A stretch of DNA of 6,178 nt from contig PMYY01000088.1 in assembly GCA_003170655.1 (NCBI GenBank), positions 6,987 through 13,164 on the forward strand, in the 5' to 3' direction. This document shows positions 6,105 through 6,178 of the stretch, in pieces. The position numbers and the translations under genes were made by a program. This DNA comes from Nitrospiraceae bacterium. Lineage in GTDB: Bacteria; Nitrospirota; Thermodesulfovibrionia; Thermodesulfovibrionales; Dissulfurispiraceae. The notes beneath the pieces were generated by a model. It did no database searches. It saw only the letters and a program-made list of their open reading frames with translations, and was not told the origin of the DNA. The stretch's first letter is position 1, and each line of letters begins with the position of its first letter.

Positions 6105-6178
6105 GCTTCGTTCCCTACCAGATGAGGCGGCCTTTCCGGTTCGCCCAGCATGAAAATGAAACGTCTACAAAATAAGTC
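6077..6178 (-). CDS. C-terminal end of a possible outer-membrane beta-barrel protein (partial)
   Basis: This frame is open from the right edge to a TAA (complement of 6077-6079) and encodes 33 residues. The length alone proves nothing. The reason to keep it is the composition of its end: a strand-like 'RRFIFML', a polar loop 'GEPERPPHLVGN', then 'EAAFKFRLKY' at the C-terminus. A terminal aromatic residue with hydrophobic residues at -3, -5 and -7 (Y, L, F, F) is the beta-signal read by the Bam machinery on outer-membrane barrels. The other two - strand frames close quickly. If real, it is convergent with the stress-protein gene and belongs to a Gram-negative cell. The family cannot be named from this fragment, and a chance frame is the alternative. 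Confidence 0.42.
   Translation of the reverse strand, partial: DLFCRRFIFMLGEPERPPHLVGNEAAFKFRLKY

Noticed and set aside
6126..6145. Hairpin GGCG-GCC / GGT-T-CGCC as a terminator of the stress-protein transcript
   Set aside because: It is followed by CAGCATGAAAATG with no T run, and it falls within the candidate - strand coding region.
6150..6178. A + strand start reading MKMKRLQNK at the right edge
   Set aside because: No ribosome site precedes the ATG, too little sequence remains to test it, and the opposite strand has a more protein-like frame here.

Overview
The window carries five complete protein genes, all on the + strand, and probably the 3' end of a sixth gene entering from the right on the - strand. 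The proteins are typical of a Gram-negative bacterium with sigma-54 regulation. The mix of an NtrY/NtrX two-component pair preceded by a DUF4390 protein, a neighbouring der gene, intermediate base composition and strong AAGGAG-type ribosome binding sites would fit Nitrospirota or a Desulfobacterota-like lineage. That placement is inference from gene content, not a computed one.

Positions 1-69 hold the end of the upstream region, an extended -10 promoter element (TATGGTATAAT) and an AT-rich leader. Positions 70-5464 form one tight unit: an exported DUF4390 protein, an NtrY-type membrane sensor kinase, an NtrX-type sigma-54 activator and the ribosome-assembly GTPase Der. The junctions are a 4-base ATGA overlap, a 15-base gap with a good ribosome site, and a 1-base TAATG overlap, which points to co-transcription and translational coupling. 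The kinase (phospho-accepting H469) and regulator (D54) should form one phosphorelay. The DUF4390 protein is a candidate partner of the sensor's extracytoplasmic domain. Der is probably carried along for expression rather than signalling.

Positions 5465-5565 are a 101-base gap before a single-domain universal stress protein of the ATP-binding type. A promoter (TTGTCA, 18 bases, TAAAAT with extended TG) lies inside the end of der. The leader it would produce can close on itself through a long-range stem that starts at the predicted transcription start.

Positions 5986-6178 have no complete gene. They hold a 10-base perfect inverted repeat 95 bases across, an 8-base direct repeat, competing small hairpins, and on the - strand an open frame whose last residues look like the C-terminal beta-signal of an outer-membrane barrel. 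This is most simply a convergent gene end with a terminator region between the two genes. I found no mobile element, CRISPR array, tRNA or rRNA. No clearly new system is present; the least explained items are the DUF4390-NtrY-NtrX triad and the structured segment at 6010-6104.
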